Shown: positions 4,705-6,644 of the stretch, piece after piece | Layout of the letters: each line of letters starts with the position of its first letter | How positions within the stretch are numbered: the first letter of the stretch is position 1 | NCBI GenBank assembly: GCA_002383325.1 | Contig: DFYJ01000118.1 | Coordinates: 1-6,644 of the forward strand | Length of the DNA stretch: 6,644 nt | Source of the DNA: Candidatus Aminicenantes bacterium UBA4085 | GTDB lineage: Bacteria; Acidobacteriota; Aminicenantia; Aminicenantales; UBA4085 | Direction: 5' to 3' | The notes under the pieces: generated by a model | What the model was told of the DNA's origin: nothing | Database searches by the model: none | Seen by the model: only the letters and a program-made list of their open reading frames with translations | Position numbers and translations under genes: made by a program

Positions 4705-6644
4705 TTAGCGCGAAATCCTCACCACGGCAGTCGCCGATGTCGACGGATCGCTCTCCGACACGGCCCGCAGCGTCACGACGGCGGATCGGGAGCTTCCCTC
4801 GGCTGCCGAGGCAGAGACCGTTACCGTCCGCCCGGATCCCGCCTTCACGGCCGCCAAACCGTTGAGAAGCTGGACGTCCCAGCCCTCCCCTTCGACGGAC
4901 GCCGTCAATCGATAGACGTCCGAATCCAGGAAAGGCCAGGCGTCCGAGGGATACGGCGATGCCGAGGCGGCATCCGCCGGCGCCGCCTGGCCCGAATTCC
5001 TCAGCTCGAAGGCGATCGAAGCCTCGCCTCTCTCGAGGCGGGCCGCGGTCGGAGCCTGGAGGATCACGCCGCGCTTTTGCGGGCCGGATCCGTCCAGGGA
5101 TCGGACGGCCAGGGTATAGACGAGGATGCCCCGCTGGTCCCGCCGCAGATCGACGACATAGAAGCGCAGCCGGTTGGGTTCGTCGATCCATTCGCACGGA
5201 CTGCCGGCATCGAGCCCGGCGTGGAAGAGGGCGTCGTTGAGCTGGCGGTAGTCGGCGACCGTCCGCATGACCTTGCGGCCGTCAGGTTTGACATAGTCAA
5301 CCTTGGCGATGTCCTCCGGATGGGCGTCGATGACCCAGATGTAGCTGTTGAATCCGTTGGGCCCGCTGTTGCTCCCGCGCAGACCGTCCTTGTTCTTGGC
5401 GATCAGGACGCCGCTGTCGGGCGTGAACGAGTCGTAGCCGATCCGCTGCACGACCTCGGCCGTGTAAAAAGCATAATTCGGTCTTCCCGGAGAGAGCGGA
5501 TTCGCCGCAGGATCGTCGGCCGGCGTCCGGTCGAAAGGCTCGGCCCCGTCCAGGCGGACCATCAAGCCCGTGAAGGTCCCGGGCAGAGGCTCCACGGCCC
5601 GGGCCGTGACTTCGGCAACCGCCAGGCCCGATGCAGCGAGCCCTTCCCGGCTCAGGCGCAGGAAAGCGTCCTGACCGATGAACTTGTTCTCCAGCCGATT
5701 GCGGACCATCAGCCCGGCCGGCATGGCCGCGCCCTGGATGGGCGGCACGACCCAGCGGCGATGCGGGCCGCCCGGGCCGTTGAAGCTGCCGCGGTCCATC
5801 ATGTCCCAAGGCCCGGCCGCGACCCGGCGGTACGGCTGGACGTAGGGATTGTTGTTGAGATCCGGCAGGTCAAAGGCGAAATGGCCCAGCTCATGGGTGA
5901 TGGTGCCAGAGTTCTCGCCCTGGCGCATCGAGGACAGGCCCCACTGGCGGGAGCCGGCCAGCCAGCTCGTCCACTCGACATAGCGGGTCGGGATCCAGCG
6001 GGGCATGGACGGGTTGGGATTGCCCCACTCCGGCGGGATGTCCTCCTTGCCGTTGAACTTCATCTCGCCGAACTCCTGCCAGACTCCGGTCTCGTCGTAG
6101 CCGGCGTACATACGCAGGACGGCGTCGTAATTCTTGGGGATCTCGGCGCCCGCATCCGCCGTCCAGAGCGCGTCGCAGTCCCGCTCCATGCGGCCGTCGG
6201 GCCGGCTTCCGTCGGGGGCCGAGGCGTTCTGGCCGAATTCGTTCAGTCCATAGTGCCAGAGCGGCTTGGGCATGCGGTAGGGGCCGAACCACGCAACCTC
6301 GGTGATGCCGAACTTGCCTCGCGACTGCTCCATCCAGTAGCCGTTGATGGTCCGGCCGTGATTGACCTCGTCCGGCTTGACGAAGAAGTCGGCGTAGAAG
6401 CGGGGCACGTCCGCCCGGGCGATGGGATCGATCTGGGGGTTCCCGAAGGGATCGGAGCCCTTGGGCAGGGTGATGACGAAGGGCTGGTCGGGGAAGTCGA
6501 TGGCCACCACCGCCAGCCTGAACCCGCGCTCGGGCTTGAGCGACGGATCGGCCCAGTCGCGGCCCGGGATGGGGCGGTAGTCGGCCCAGGTCATGTCGTC
6601 CTGGTCCTGGACCCGCTGCGGATCGATGGGCGGGCGGAGGCGGG
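4705..6644 (-). CDS. M6-family (immune inhibitor A-like) secreted metalloprotease, 5' end outside the window
   Basis: This is a zinc endopeptidase of the M6 type, expected to be exported. I number residues from the in-frame Met at 6594, but that Met is unlikely to be the start. The frame remains open to the window edge with natural-looking sequence (PPIDPQRVQDQDD), so the N-terminus and signal peptide lie outside. RLAVVAIDFPDQPFV (26-40) is the first core strand of the M6 fold. Zinc ligands are in THELGHFAFDLPDL (His234, catalytic Glu235, His238, third ligand probably Asp245), and the Met-turn region is GPWDMMDRGSFNGPGG (261-276). The remaining central region, to about 500, is family-specific. 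The last 120 residues (about 508-629) form an Ig-like region resembling NEW3/CARDB domains, a common non-catalytic tail of exported enzymes. The TAA stop is at 4705-4707. There is no sign of disruption. Confidence 0.85.
   Translation of the reverse strand, partial: RLRPPIDPQRVQDQDDMTWADYRPIPGRDWADPSLKPERGFRLAVVAIDFPDQPFVITLPKGSDPFGNPQIDPIARADVPRFYADFFVKPDEVNHGRTINGYWMEQSRGKFGITEVAWFGPYRMPKPLWHYGLNEFGQNASAPDGSRPDGRMERDCDALWTADAGAEIPKNYDAVLRMYAGYDETGVWQEFGEMKFNGKEDIPPEWGNPNPSMPRWIPTRYVEWTSWLAGSRQWGLSSMRQGENSGTITHELGHFAFDLPDLNNNPYVQPYRRVAAGPWDMMDRGSFNGPGGPHRRWVVPPIQGAAMPAGLMVRNRLENKFIGQDAFLRLSREGLAASGLAVAEVTARAVEPLPGTFTGLMVRLDGAEPFDRTPADDPAANPLSPGRPNYAFYTAEVVQRIGYDSFTPDSGVLIAKNKDGLRGSNSGPNGFNSYIWVIDAHPEDIAKVDYVKPDGRKVMRTVADYRQLNDALFHAGLDAGSPCEWIDEPNRLRFYVVDLRRDQRGILVYTLAVRSLDGSGPQKRGVILQAPTAARLERGEASIAFELRNSGQAAPADAASASPYPSDAWPFLDSDVYRLTASVEGEGWDVQLLNGLAAVKAGSGRTVTVSASAAEGSSRSAVVTLRAVSESDPSTSATAVVRISR

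Noticed and set aside
1..6644. CRISPR array, toxin-antitoxin pair, restriction or other defence genes
   Set aside because: There are no regularly spaced repeats and no proteins with such motifs. The accessory genes present are a transposase and an integrase only.

Overview
The window is a mosaic. A GC-rich bacterial chromosome occupies the right half (from about position 2776 to the end). The left half is stacked mobile DNA (1 to about 2775), including two short, very AT-rich islands (about 23-227 and 1559-1668) whose base composition is foreign to the rest. On the chromosomal side lie a secreted six-bladed beta-propeller protein, an M6-type metalloprotease and the C-terminal end of a GH106-like alpha-L-rhamnosidase. 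This set suits a GC-rich, protein- and polysaccharide-degrading bacterium of the Acidobacteriota / Candidatus Aminicenantes kind. That placement is inference from gene style, not from a marker gene.

Layout, left to right. Positions 1-22 look like the terminal repeat of an insertion sequence that continues off the window. An AT-rich remnant of an unidentified gene follows on the minus strand. Next is a complete IS4-family element (about 228-1558) with an intact DDE transposase on the minus strand and 21-bp imperfect terminal repeats, then a second AT-rich patch. At about 1669 the sequence switches abruptly to GC-rich coding DNA: a tyrosine recombinase that has all its catalytic residues but has lost its N-terminal part. 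Just downstream, on the opposite strand, is the exact 3' half of a tRNA-Arg(ACG), cut at the anticodon loop. To its right, without a gap, begins the C-terminal part of a GH106-like gene, itself broken by a one-base frameshift. Two hairpins then separate it from the convergent propeller gene, and the metalloprotease gene runs off the right edge.

How it fits together. The order integrase, tRNA 3' half, foreign gene is what an integrated element's attachment junction looks like, with one twist. The DNA joined to the tRNA half is a glycosidase reading frame, not the 5' half of the tRNA. The seven anticodon-loop bases (2769-2775) also read as the codons Phe-Val-Val of the glycosidase. The simplest reading is that a tRNA-Arg-specific integrative element inserted at a secondary site inside a rhamnosidase gene through this short shared core. 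Later insertions and rearrangement then truncated the integrase. I see no CRISPR array, defence system, rRNA or complete tRNA.
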